Positions 1 through 10,779 of a stretch of 64,000 nt of DNA are shown in pieces. The translations under genes were made by a program, and so were the position numbers. The stretch spans positions 31,611,385 to 31,675,384 of the forward strand of contig NC_056759.1 in NCBI RefSeq assembly GCF_018687715.1, read 5' to 3'. The notes under the pieces were generated by a model. It did not search any database and was not told the DNA's origin. It saw only the letters and a list, made by a program, of their open reading frames with translations. Position 1 is the stretch's first letter, and the number at the start of each line of letters is the position of its first letter. Source of the stretch: Carya illinoinensis (Eukaryota; Streptophyta; Magnoliopsida; Fagales; Juglandaceae).

Positions 1-225
1 AGTTTATCTTAATTCAAACAAATAATCCATCAAAACCTAAATCTAAACGGTAAAATGCTTTGAAAAAGAAGAATATCGGTGCCCAGATCGATTGGCTTCT
101 AGTGGGAACTGTTTACGTCGGAGAAGACGGCGTTGAACGGCGGAGATCGATGGTTAGCGGCGGAGAACCACGTAATGCAGACGTACGGCTTCCGTGAAAA
201 TGACGTTCGGCGTACCTTATATAAG

Positions 226-1525
226 CATTACCATTCGAACGTATTAACTGTAATTAATTACGATTATTACTAAAAGATTTGTTTATTATGGTAATCATTT
301 TTCATTATTGCTATATTTATTATTTATAATATAGTATATAATATATTTTCATTTAGGTAATAATATTATATTATATTATATTATATTAACTTATATATAG
401 TATTGGGAATATGATGTAGTATAATATAGTATACTATATAGAGTTCTCTATATAATAATATTAGGTAACATATAATAGTGTTATATGTTATATGCATGTT
501 ATGAGTTGTTTAGTATATTAAGCTAATTATATTTTAGTTATAAGCTAATTAACTAACACTCTCTATTCCAGCACTATAGATGACATTATATTATATGATA
601 GTATATATGTTATATATATTAGGATATATTAACATATTAACATATATAGTAATATTTGATTATAGTATATAATCAAGCATATATATTATAGCTATTGATG
701 TCAAGTTGTTCATTAAATTAAACTAAACAATTGTATGCCAATTGTTTTTTAAATCAAACTAAACAATCGTATAGCAAAGAGACTTTGCAATGAATAAGAT
801 ATGCATGTATTAAAAATAATTCTTAAAAAATAGTAATAAAGATATAGTAATAAAGATATGCAAAACGAATAAAAATTTGACTTGCAACGTATCGTTCGAA
901 CGTGTAATATTATGCGTTCAAACGTTTTTTACCCGGGATATTAACGTTCGAACTAAATATTTTACGTTCGAACGTTAAAATCACGGGGGATAACTTTTCT
1001 GCAAAATAATTTCATGTTCGAACGGTTAGTAAGTTACCGTTCGAATGCAAATGTTCTACATTTAGACCACAGAACCTAACAATCTCGTGCTCGTCTCACC
1101 GCTCCCAAAATCACTCCCAGTTCATTTCCCATATAACTAGCTTCATTCTCTCTCAATCCAGCCCCCAAATATTTTTTGCATTCATCCATCTCGTATGTTT
1201 TCGGATTAAGGGGTTATTTGTACTATTTTTTGAAGAGCTTTTTCAAGATTTTGGGTATTACGTATACTCTTGCAATTTCATCTATCAAAATCAGGTATTT
1301 ATGCTATCTTTGACTCATTTTGGTTTGAATATAAGTGTTTTCGTTTGTTGCACTGAGTTTGTGATATTGTGTGCTTTCGTTTGATGTAATAAGTTTAATA
1401 TATGTTGGGTTTTCGGAGGTTGAAGACGACTGGAATCTGTTCCAGAGCCGTTCAAATGGTACACGTTTACCGTTCGAACGTGCGTCATAGGTTCGAATGG
1501 ATAGATTACCGTTTGAACATTATGT
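226..1525. repeat. Left subterminal CGTTCGAACG-type repeats of the CACTA element
   Basis: About eleven exact or near copies of the palindromic core CGTTCGAACG (including CGTTCAAACG, CATTCGAACG and CGTTTGAAC) occur here, concentrated at 893-1060 and 1450-1525. The same core recurs at the right end. Such repeats bind the TNPA-type protein in En/Spm elements; that role is inferred by analogy. The AT-rich stretch 241-880 between the first copy and the main cluster holds no gene that I can see. Confidence 0.7.
1080..1300 (+). promoter_or_regulatory. Probable 5' leader region of the CACTA genes
   Basis: This segment is less AT-rich than its surroundings and has CT-rich blocks (CTCTCTCAATCC), as in a plant 5' leader. 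A possible GT donor lies at about 1292 (ATCAG|GTATTT). It sits directly inside the left subterminal repeats, where En/Spm transcripts start. No start site can be fixed from the sequence alone. Confidence 0.25.
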
Positions 1526-1609
1526 TGGTCAGTGTTAAAATGTTAAGTATATGAACTTAGTTTAATTGTCAAATAATTAAGAGTTTATAATTGAACATAT
1601 ACTTAAAAT

Positions 1610-2110
1610 TTAAATTAATCAACTGAATTTTAAAAAAATACAAATAATTAAGATTTAATATTACTTAAATACTTAATATTCTCTATTAATGAATTGAAGG
1701 TTAATTAAAATAAAAATAGTTAAGAATTAATAATACTTAAATACTTTAAATTTAAGTATTATAAATTTAAAGTTTGGAATTAAAATACAAATAGTTAATT
1801 CCAATAATATTTAAATAGTGACTATTTAAATTAATAAAATTAAAGTCATGAATTAAAATACAAATATGAAATATTTAATAATACTTAAATACTAACTATT
1901 TAAATTAATAAAATTAAAGTTTGGAATTACAATACAAATAGTTAGGATTTAATAATATTTAAATAGTAATTATTTAAATTAAAGTTTGGAATTACAATAC
2001 AAATATTCTAGATTTAATAATACTTAAATACTAACTATTTAAATTAATAAATTTAAGGTTTGGAATTAAAATACAAGTAGTTAAGATTTAATAATATTTG
2101 TTTACTAACT
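1610..2110. repeat. AT-rich imperfect tandem repeat array
   Basis: Units of about 65-80 bp containing ATTAAAGTTTGGAATTA...AATACAAATAGTTA and TACTTAAATACTAACTATTT recur about five to six times, with copies near 1766, 1843, 1913, 1978 and 2049. The array lies between the left subterminal repeats and the TNPD gene, probably in a 5' intron. It has no coding potential. Confidence 0.7.
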
Positions 2111-2284
2111 ATTTAATTTAATCAATTGACTTTTAATTAGCATTTCTTGCATTGTTTGTAGGATACATGTTTGCATATCTTGTATTGCTTGTTCATCAAA
2201 ATAAACCTTAAACCCGTTCGAGAGTTATTAATCTGGATGAATTGAGAGATTGATAACTCTTGAACTGTCCAGAGTGGACAGTTT

Positions 2285-2532
2285 GGAATTGTAAGATCAT
2301 TCTCACAAACTATCGATCTATATCTGTTATACGTTTAGCATTAAGATTTTGGTGGATTCATTCTTCCCTTGTTCTCCGGATATGCATGATGCTGATGGTG
2401 TATGGACGTGTTAAACGTTGGTGCACACAACTAGACAAGCATATTTGGAGAACCATGGGGAGATGCTGCCGAAATTTTGTTAGGCGTGATAGATTATAGA
2501 GGATAGGTTTGCGACTATGATCTTACAATTCC
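2285..2532. repeat. 16-bp perfect inverted repeat flanking the TNPD leader
   Basis: GGAATTGTAAGATCAT at 2285-2300 is perfectly complementary to ATGATCTTACAATTCC at 2517-2532, with about 216 bp between the arms. The spacer has a small open frame with no recognisable product. The arms could form a stem in the transposon transcript or be remnants of a small inserted element. Confidence 0.6.
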
Positions 2533-2643
2533 GAATGAGATAGGACCAACTACCCGGTGTAAGGTGGCATACTCCTTGATTGATACATGATACATGCTTG
2601 TTTGTTGATGCACACGTGATTGTTTATCATGAAGATAGTCAGC

Positions 2644-4260
2644 ATGGATAAGAGTTGGATGCGAGTTAGCGATCGTTTGGGTCAGAATTACAACGTATAT
2701 GCTGAAGGTGTTAAGAAATTCTTAGAGTTTGCATTGGGTACATGTGATAGTGATGGGCGTATTAGATGCCCATGTAAAGAATGCAGGAATTTGCGCTCTC
2801 ATAAGATAGACTTGGTGAGAGAGCATCTGTTTGTGAAAAGGTTTTGACAAGGGTTATACTGATTGGGTCTTACACGACGAACCATATCCAACTTCATTCG
2901 ATGTTCCACATGAAGAAGAAGAGATCGATGGAGATGTACAACTAGATGTTGTTAGAGATGAATATGATGAGGATATGGAAAAAATGTTAGGTGACATTGG
3001 TGCGGGAATGTTTATGAATGAAAGTGGCACGGACACATCAAGTTCAAATTATGGGTGTCATAATACTTTTACACGATTGTGGAATGAGTCACAACGTGAG
3101 CTATATCCAGGATGCAGAAGACACAGTAAGTTGTCATTTATCGTAAGACTGCTTCACATAAAATCAATGTGCCGATTATCAATTAAGGCTGTCAATATGT
3201 TACTCGAGATGTTTAAGGAGGCACTGCCATCAGATAATACACTTCCTCGTAACTTCTATGAAACAAAAAAATTGAAACGAGGACTTGGATTTGATTACAA
3301 CGTAATACATGCATGTAAGAATGACTGCATATTATTTTGGCAAGAGAATGAACAGTTGAACGAATGTCCCATATGCCACGAATCAAGATGGACATCTGAC
3401 AAACAAAATGTGCCGCAAAAGGTAGTACGCCACTTTCCATTGACACCTAGATTACAACGATTATATATGTCACGTGCAACGGCTGCAGACATGATATGGC
3501 ACTCATCAGCCAGAGTTAGAAACGATGATATTTTATCATATCCTGCTGACTCCCAGGTGTGGAATGAATTTGATAAGGAACACCCATGGTTTGCAGAAGA
3601 ACCACGTAATGTGAGACTTGGGTTGGTAACAGATAGATTTAATCCGTTTGGGAACATGAGTACTAGTCACAATACTTGGCCAGTTGTACTTATGTCGTAT
3701 AATCTACCACCGTGGAAGTGTATGAAAGATCCATATTTCATGATGAGTTTGCTCATTCCAGGTTCGAGATCACCGGGAAATGATATAGACATACACTTAC
3801 AGCCATTAATTGCAGAATTGAAAGATTTGTGGGAGAATGTGGTTGTCACATTTGATTCATCAATAGGCAAGTCGTTCAAGATGCATGCTGCCGTTTTATG
3901 GACAATAAATGATTTTCTAGCTTATGGAAACTTGTCAGGTTGGAGTACTAAGGGGAAAATGGCATGTCCAACTTGTAACAAACATACTAAATCTGAATGG
4001 CTCACTTACGGGAGGAAATTATGTTTCATGGGTCATCGACGATTTATACCTGGTGATCATAGATGGCGGGAAAATTCACAAATATTTTATGGTACTGTTG
4101 AATGGGCCAACCTCCACCATATTTGTCTGGTGAAGATTTATTTGCACAATTTGTAGATGTTGGTTGTAATGAATTTGGTAAAAAACATCGAAAGAGAAAA
4201 TGAGCTACATCTGAGTTGAATTGGACTAAGAAGAGTATATTTTTCGATCTTCCATACTGG
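2644..4260 (+). pseudogene. TNPD/TNP2-like CACTA transposase, N-terminal half (broken)
   Basis: The start MDKSWM at 2644 opens the Transpos_assoc domain, with IRCPCKECRN followed by VREHLFVK, as in plant CACTA TNP2 proteins. The frame breaks at 2845, where one extra T in AGGTTTTGAC causes a stop; the next frame continues at once with the expected KGYTDWVL. The main Transposase_21 region then runs open to about 4100, with the CPICHESRW and CPTCNKHT cysteine pairs and MGHRRFIPGDHRWR. A second frameshift near 4105 and an in-frame TGA at 4201-4203 follow. The reading frame then reaches FDLPYW, where a retrotransposon has inserted at 4261/4262. The rest of the gene resumes at 13138. Confidence 0.85.
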
Positions 4261-4261
4261 T

Positions 4262-6621
4262 TGACTCACTCAAAAATGAGTAGCACTAATGCTATCCCAA
4301 GTGCAGGAGGATGTCGTGTAATAATTAGGAATAAATTCCTAGATCGTCTCCTCAGGGAAAGTTGCTTAAAATTAAACTCGTTGAAAAAAATGTGAAAAAC
4401 TTCACAAAGAGAAAATAAAATGATGGTATGTGCAATGGATGGAAAAGGTTACTAGTCATGGACTAGATTCATGTCTTTTGATTTTGATTTTCGGATTGGA
4501 ATATAAAGGACTAATAAATTAAATTCAGAAATTAATAAAACTAAATTAAGAATTAAACTAAATTAGAAAGTAATTGACAAAACATGAATTGAAAATTGAA
4601 AATGCCCAAAACCAAGATTCTAGAATTCATTTATGTAATTAAATCACAAATCCTCAAAATAACACATAACAATTGTAATCACTATTAAATGAAAATTTAA
4701 AGATGTGCGAAAAATAAATAACACGAAATAAGTAAACAGAAACTCAAAAGTATTCTATAAACTTTAAAATAAAATAGGGAACGAAAAGTCTAAACGAAAA
4801 CGTCCTTTCACGATTCAATTGAAATTTGAAACAAAAAGGAACAATTTCTCATATATGATGTTTCAGAAAAATTAAAAACAAAAACAAAAGCTTAAAACCA
4901 AATCTTTTTTGTAATAAATTAAGGTTACACAATTAATGAGAACTTCTAAAGTAATTCTTTTTTTTTTTTTGTTGCATGAAACAAAATAGCAATTTGATTT
5001 AAACTTCTAAAACAATTTCTTTTTGGTTGCATAAAACAAACTAGCACACTTGATTAAAATTAAGGTATTACACTTAATGAAATAAAATTCTAGAACAAAT
5101 CTTAATACACTTAATAAAAATGCTAAAACAACAAAGCTTTAAAACTAAAAGGAGAAACAAAATTTCTGAAAACAAAAAGGAGCTAATTCTTTCAAGTACA
5201 TAGCAGAAAATTGTGTGTGTTTGTCTAAATTTGAGTTGTCCTAGATGTTCTTTTTAGCTTCGGTGTGCACCTCATTTTATAGCCAAACATCTTGGCTACT
5301 TCATCTCTCATTCAATTGGTTTTGCATTCACACCCAACAACCAATTCTTCAATCTTGCTTTCACACTTAATTTCGGCCACTTGCATTCCTCTTTCTTTAT
5401 TTTGTGTCTTGCATTGCATTCCTCTTCAATTGCCGTGTCTTCCATTGCATTCCTCTTTCTTTATTTTATTCAATTGGTTTATTAATTCAAACCAAACAAC
5501 CAAGTCCAACATGCCTAACTTCTTGCCTAACTTGTTGACTAACTTGATGCCTAACTCTTGCCTAACTCTTGCACGGTTTCTTCATTGCTTCTCCAGCCGA
5601 TTTCTTCAATTTGTTTCTTCAATTTGTTATTTCAATTTCAGCACATGTTCCTTCATTCACCTACTGCTTTGACTGGTCCAAACTAATTCAATTCATTCCC
5701 CCAACTACAATTCACTCTAGCCGACTTCTCTTCAAGATTCAAGCACGACATCTCTTCAATTTGTCACATGTTTTCTTTCTTTCTTCCTTCATTTCGATTC
5801 TTGTTTAATTCAATGGAAAGGAAGCAGCCTTTTATGACTTTTTCAATGTTAAATTTGGTGGAGAGCAGCAGCCTTTTTCTTCATATAGTTTCGGTGGAGA
5901 CAGCAGCAGTTGGTGGATTTCCTCTATGTTAATTTCATCACATGTTCCTCATTTCGGTGGGCAACAGCAGTTGGTGGACAGCAGCTTGGTTTCATGATAT
6001 CTTCATTAGCAATAATTTGGCTTTCGAGCATGCTTAACACTACAGACATGGTGAGTCTACTGGTCATGGATTAGGACAAAGTGGAGCAACTTTGATCATT
6101 GTAATTATTGCCTCCTCCTTGTTGAACTTGGAGCCCAACTTTGGATCCACCTACTTCATTAAATCACCTTTTTATTGTAGAAGAAAGGCCTGGAATAGGC
6201 ATTGCATGAACAAATGGAAATGAAAAGTAGAGAATCAATAGAAGAGAAAGACATAACCAAACATGCAAGATAAACAAAATATACATATATTTGAAGTATG
6301 TGAACTCATAACTAATGCACAAAGAGCAAAAATATGTGTCCAATGAACTGTGATCACGAAAATGAAGACATGTGAAGCCATTCCAATATCGACCTAGTTC
6401 AGTTTATTTTGTTTCTCAATTCTAGAGGAACAGATCAGAATGCACAGTAATCAATAGTTGGTAGAATTCAAGCAGAAATTCATGCTTTTAATCAATTAAA
6501 ATCACAACTTTGATTTATTCATTTTAACCATTTTTCCATTTAAAACCAATAATAATGTCATGATGAATTTAAAATACATTGGTTTTAAATAGTAAAAATG
6601 TGCAATATTTCAGCTCAATCA
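4262..6621 (-). repeat. 3' LTR (element orientation) of the Tat/Athila-like element
   Basis: This copy is 2360 bp, begins TGACTCACTC and ends CTCAATCA on the + strand. It aligns by eye along its whole length with 10780-13132. Differences are a small number of substitutions plus short indels, for example 12 extra bases near 5520-5532. Open frames inside it are shared between the two LTRs and match no known protein. Confidence 0.9.
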
Positions 6622-6635
6622 CACCCCCCAACTAG
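6622..6635 (-). other. Polypurine tract of the Tat/Athila-like element
   Basis: On the minus strand this reads CTAGTTGGGGGGTG immediately before the LTR start TGATTGAGCT. A purine run in this position primes plus-strand DNA synthesis and fixes the orientation of the element. Confidence 0.8.
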
Positions 6636-7059
6636 CATTTTGCTAATCCTTGAGCAAAATAGTGAAAATTAATTGAGATGAATATTGTATAAAGCTCGAA
6701 ATTCAAATAAAAACAATCAAACATAATTCTGAATTCTCACAAAAAAATTGATTCGTGACTACTCAACACCATGAGTTGTATCCACAAGGAAAGTCTCAGT
6801 AATTGTTCACATAGAATTGGGGCAAATGTTTTAGAACTCAGATATGTGTGTGTGGCTAAACCTCTGTATGTTCCTCACTAATAAACATGATTTATCATAG
6901 GATTTTTCAACCTTAAGATTAATCATTATTGATTCTAACTACCTTAAAGCCTAAGGGGCTAGCAGTTTTCACGCCAACTCTGTTTAAAGGTTGATCATTC
7001 AACCCCCAAAGTTTTGGGTAACTGTTTCTAGCCCTTTATTTAGGAAAACTTACACGATT

Positions 7060-7125
7060 TTTTTCGTTTTCTTTTCTTTTCGTTTTCTTTTCTTTTCTTT
7101 TTGTTTTTTTTATTTTTTTTTATTT
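7060..7125. repeat. Pyrimidine-rich tract
   Basis: Repeated TTTTCTTTTCGTTTTC-like blocks lie in the 3' untranslated part of the Tat/Athila-like element. The rest of 6640-7480 shows no coding feature. Confidence 0.6.
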
Positions 7126-7483
7126 CTATATAAGGCTCGGTAGTCCTGCAGTTTAGTTCTCCTGTTTTAAATCAATGAACATTAATGAGGAACACTAAAA
7201 GTGTAAGCATGTGCAAAATGTTCTTTCAAAACTTGTCCTTTATTCTATATAAATTATATTAATTCTCATTTTTGTAAATATCGCATCTCAGTGTTTCAAG
7301 TCACTCCTCAACAAGATATGAGGCATCATAAGTCATGTTCTATGCTTAAGGTTGAAAATAAATCTTCACAAAATAATTCCGCTCAACTATTCCACCAAGA
7401 TACACAAATCTAACAAACATGCCAGAAGTGTGTGTTAATTGTTTATGTTTCAATGCACCACAAAATTTTTTATTTTTTATTTT

Positions 7484-7488
<5 letters not shown>

Positions 7489-7553
<65 letters not shown>

Positions 7554-7554
7554 T
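7489..7554. repeat. (ATT)n microsatellite
   Basis: About 21 uninterrupted ATT units lie in the 3' untranslated part of the Tat/Athila-like element. Confidence 0.95.
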
Positions 7555-7912
7555 TAACACATTTTTAACAGAATTTTAACACATTTTTAACAGAAAACCC
7601 TCCCCCCAACTAAATGTGACATTGTCCTCAATGTTCAACAATTGAATATTCGATGATGTATGTTATACAGACATGAATTGGAGCAAGATAAACACTGTAG
7701 AACATATATTGAGACGAAAATGATTAAACAGGGAGGAAAAATTCACCTGAGATATTTGAGCGTACACAAGAAGTAGATTTCTGTCAAAATTAAAAAAAAT
7801 ACAAAAAGCAAAAGAAAGAAAAATAAAACAAACAATGCAAAACAAGCAAGAAAGTAAAAGAAATTTTTTTTTTTATTTTTTTTTTATTTTTTTATTATTA
7901 TTTTTTTTACTT

Positions 7913-8350
7913 TTACATAAACTTGAGGTTTTTAGCCTCATGTTTAAGACGCTCATGCTCTTCATACAACATCAGGTCATCCTTATCCATGGGAACTGGC
8001 AAGCGGAATGAAGAATCTAAAAGAGATTTCAACTGTTTATTCTTCTGCCGAATGATTTCTTCCCTTATGTGAGACTCTTGAACAATTCGTTGAAGTAAAA
8101 CAATTTGTTCTTTAAGCCTTTCAACCTCATGGTTTTTGGCTTGTACCCGCTGGGAAAAAGCAACAATGGAGGATGAGTAGCGAGTCCCAAGACTCACCAA
8201 GTCATAGATAGCATCGGAGTCTGACTTATTAGCCATACTAGTATTCTCTTGTTGCAACATGGCACCAATGGTAGCTGCAGAAAGGACAAGAGGTTGAGAT
8301 GCAGAATGCTTCATGGATGGATCTAGAGAAATGCTAGAGGAATGAGCCAT
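7913..8350 (-). CDS. Coiled-coil ORF of the Tat/Athila-like element, function unknown
   Basis: From the ATG at 8350 (start MAHSSSISLDPSMKH) this encodes 145 residues; the same frame is open further upstream to a start at 8575 (220 aa). The second half is rich in E, K, Q and L with heptad-like spacing (VERLKEQIVLLQRIVQESH, then EEHERLKHEAKNL), which predicts a coiled coil. It sits where the reverse transcriptase and integrase genes of a complete element would be, between protease and 3' LTR, and is bracketed by two purine-tract modules (7602-7633 and 8788-8820). I do not recognise the family. It may be an accessory protein of this non-autonomous lineage or a captured host fragment. Confidence 0.5.
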   Translation of the reverse strand: MAHSSSISLDPSMKHSASQPLVLSAATIGAMLQQENTSMANKSDSDAIYDLVSLGTRYSSSIVAFSQRVQAKNHEVERLKEQIVLLQRIVQESHIREEIIRQKNKQLKSLLDSSFRLPVPMDKDDLMLYEEHERLKHEAKNLKFM

Positions 8351-8585
8351 TGACAAAAGAATAGAAGGATTAAAACGAGAATGTTGAAAGAATGCAGATG
8401 AGTTTATAGAGATGAGAAGAAAACTTGATGCGGATTGGATGAACTTCAGGACTGATTTTATAGAGATAGCACAAAGAACCAGACGAGCTATCATCCAAGT
8501 CAAAGAGTAATGTGATTTCGGTGAAATGACATTTCTTAGAAACTCGGAGCCTTCAATCTCGTTTGTCAACAACATCAGGCGATTT

Positions 8586-8787
8586 TTTTCAAATCTCCAG
8601 CCACTCTTGTCAGGTCACGGACGGATCCAATCTTTTTTTCAACTATCTACAATGTCTACTAACGCACCGTTTTCTTCAGTCCACCATTTTCAAATCTCCA
8701 GCCACACTTGTCAGGTCACGGATGGATCCAATCTTTTTTTCAACTATCTACAGTGTCTACTAACGCACCGTTTTCTTCAGTCCACAG
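8586..8787. repeat. Tandem duplication, 101-bp unit, two copies
   Basis: 8586-8686 and 8687-8787 are almost identical (TTTTCAAATCTCCAGCCAC ... CAGTCCAC) with a few substitutions. The pair lies upstream (element sense) of the coiled-coil ORF, next to a purine-tract-like module. It could be a leader or regulatory duplication. Confidence 0.9.
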
Positions 8788-8952
8788 CCCCCAACTAGTG
8801 AGAGACATAGTCCTCAATGAATCGAACGAAAGAAAACAAAATGCACAGAACTAAGCAAGCAAAACAAACAATCAACATGAAATATAAAACCAAAGCAAAC
8901 GAACAAATAAAAACAAAAAAAGTAAAGAAAACTGTAAAGAAGGAGAAGCAAA

Positions 8953-10644
8953 TCAAGATACTTCCCTGGGATTTACAATGTACGGCCCACTCCATCGGGA
9001 TTTGCAAAATTTTTGAAACTGTTTTCTTTGCTCGGAGAGAAATCGACGTTTATTTTGGGTGGACCATTCAGAAGGTATTCGCTCAGTCTCTTGAAATGGT
9101 AAAGAAGAATCTGCAAAACAATCAAAAAATTCAAAGTCATCTTCATTAGTAGAGAAAGGAGAATTTGAGCAAATAAACTTTGTTGGTGTCAAACTCTCCA
9201 AAGCATTCAAACCACTTGTGTCATCAAAATGTGCTGGCATCTTGCAAGCGTTGAAAACGTTCAACTCAAGTGCCATATTCCCAAAGGTAAGTTTCACAAC
9301 TCCACTTCTGCAATTGATCAAAGCATTTGATGTAGCTAGAAATGGTCTTCCTAGGATGACAGGAGCTTGGTAAATAGTGGAGACCGGCTGCTGCATGTTA
9401 AGAACCACAAAATCTACTGGGTAGTAGAATTTGTCCACCTGGACCAACATGTCTTCTACAATACCTCTTGGTACCTTAACTGATCTGTCAGCCAGCTGTA
9501 GCATGATGGAGGTCTTTTTCAGCTCACCCAATCCCAACTGCTTATATACTGAGAACGGTAGCAAGTTCACACTACTCCCCAAATCAAGTAAAGCTCTCCC
9601 AATTCGTGATTCACCAATCATAATGGAGATGTTGGGAGAGCCGGGATCTCCAAACTTCTGAGGAGTCTCGTTCAATATTAATGCACTAACTTGCTCCGTT
9701 AGGAAAGCTTTCTTCTTCACATTCAGTTTCCGCTTCACCGTGCACAAGTCCTTAAAAAATTTTGCATATGAAGGCACTTGTTGTATGGCATCCAAGAGTG
9801 GAATATTGATTTTCACCTGCTTGAAAATCTCTTGAATCTCCGTGTGATACCTATTCTTTTTGCCAGCTGCCAATCTCTGAGAATAGGGTACCACAGGTTG
9901 GTATCCCTTATTAGTTTCAGCATCTGCACTCACAGGTTTCTTCTGTTCTGGTCTCGCTACCTCTGGTTCTTTTTCAGCTTCATCCGTCTCTGCTGCATCT
10001 TTAGGCGTAGGAGCAATTACCTCTGTGTCTATGGTCATCTCAGGTCAGAAAACTTCCTTCCCACTTCTCAAAGTAAGAACAGCTTTTGCTGTCTCAATAA
10101 CGTCTCCTGAGACATTATGCACTTGATGTTGTTGTTGTCTGTATACTTGAGGATTAGGTTGAGGCTGTGCTGGAAATTTCCCTTTCTCTAGGGTGCTCAA
10201 GGTTGTGCTCATCTTATTAACAGAGCCTCGCAACTCATTTATGGCCTGAGTATTTTGATTATTTGTGGTGGCCTGAATGAATTGTTGAAGTGTAATGGCC
10301 ATCTGTGTCATACTGTCATCTAGAGTCTTCTTGGCTGATGATGAAAGCTGAGGACTTTGTGCAGCTACATGAGGCTGAAATCCAGGAGGAGCTACATAAG
10401 GATAGCTCTGAGGATTTTGATATGGCGGATACTGGTGCTGAGGAGCACCTTGATTAAATGGCTGCTGCTGAGGTGGTGGGGACCGACCAGGCTGATCATT
10501 TCTCCATGAGAAATTTGGGTGATTTCTCCACCCCGGATTATATGTGTTGGAGAAAGGCTGATTCTGTGCTCGATTGACCCAACTGGTTGATTGTATTGGC
10601 TCAGACCCACCTTCTTGAAATACTGGCATGACATGATACATCAA
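8953..10644 (-). pseudogene. Gag (C-terminal part) and retropepsin of the Tat/Athila-like element
   Basis: One frame runs from 10644 to 8953, interrupted only by an in-frame TGA at 10045-10047. The first part (about 199 aa) is Q/P-rich and contains NTYNPGWRNHPNFSW, typical of the region after the capsid in Tat/Athila gag proteins. The capsid-like N-terminal gag domain is missing, as the frame begins only about 110 bp after the primer site. The second part (361 aa) is an aspartic protease with the active-site motif LLDLGSSVNLLP and the later VILGRPFLAT. Lineage members commonly have DLG instead of DTG/DSG. No RT follows. The protein would process Gag if the stop were bypassed. Confidence 0.8.
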
Positions 10645-10755
10645 TCTAATATGGTAGAGATGAGTGGTTGATGTAAATAAGATGAGTCACCAGAGATAAT
10701 ATGGTAAAGAAAAATAAAATAAAATAACAAGTTTAAATTTAAGTTAAACAACTTA

Positions 10756-10773
10756 TCCCCGGCAACGGCGCCA
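10756..10773 (-). other. Primer-binding site, tRNA-Asp type
   Basis: The minus strand reads TGGCGCCGTTGCCGGGGA, six bases inside the LTR boundary. It complements the 3' end of plant tRNA-Asp, the primer common in Tat/Athila elements. Confidence 0.85.
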
Positions 10774-10779
10774 AAAACT

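Noticed and set aside
2260..2499. 79-aa open frame upstream of the CACTA transposase
   Set aside because: No domain similarity; it lies in the leader between inverted-repeat arms and looks like a chance frame.
5292..5808. Open frames of 79-126 aa in the Tat/Athila-like LTRs
   Set aside because: They are the CT/CAATT-rich LTR sequence read through; both LTRs carry them with indels, and composition is low complexity.
7489..7554. Regular spaced repeat considered as an array of direct repeats with spacers
   Set aside because: It is a plain trinucleotide microsatellite; no unique spacers, and this is plant nuclear DNA, so CRISPR is not expected.
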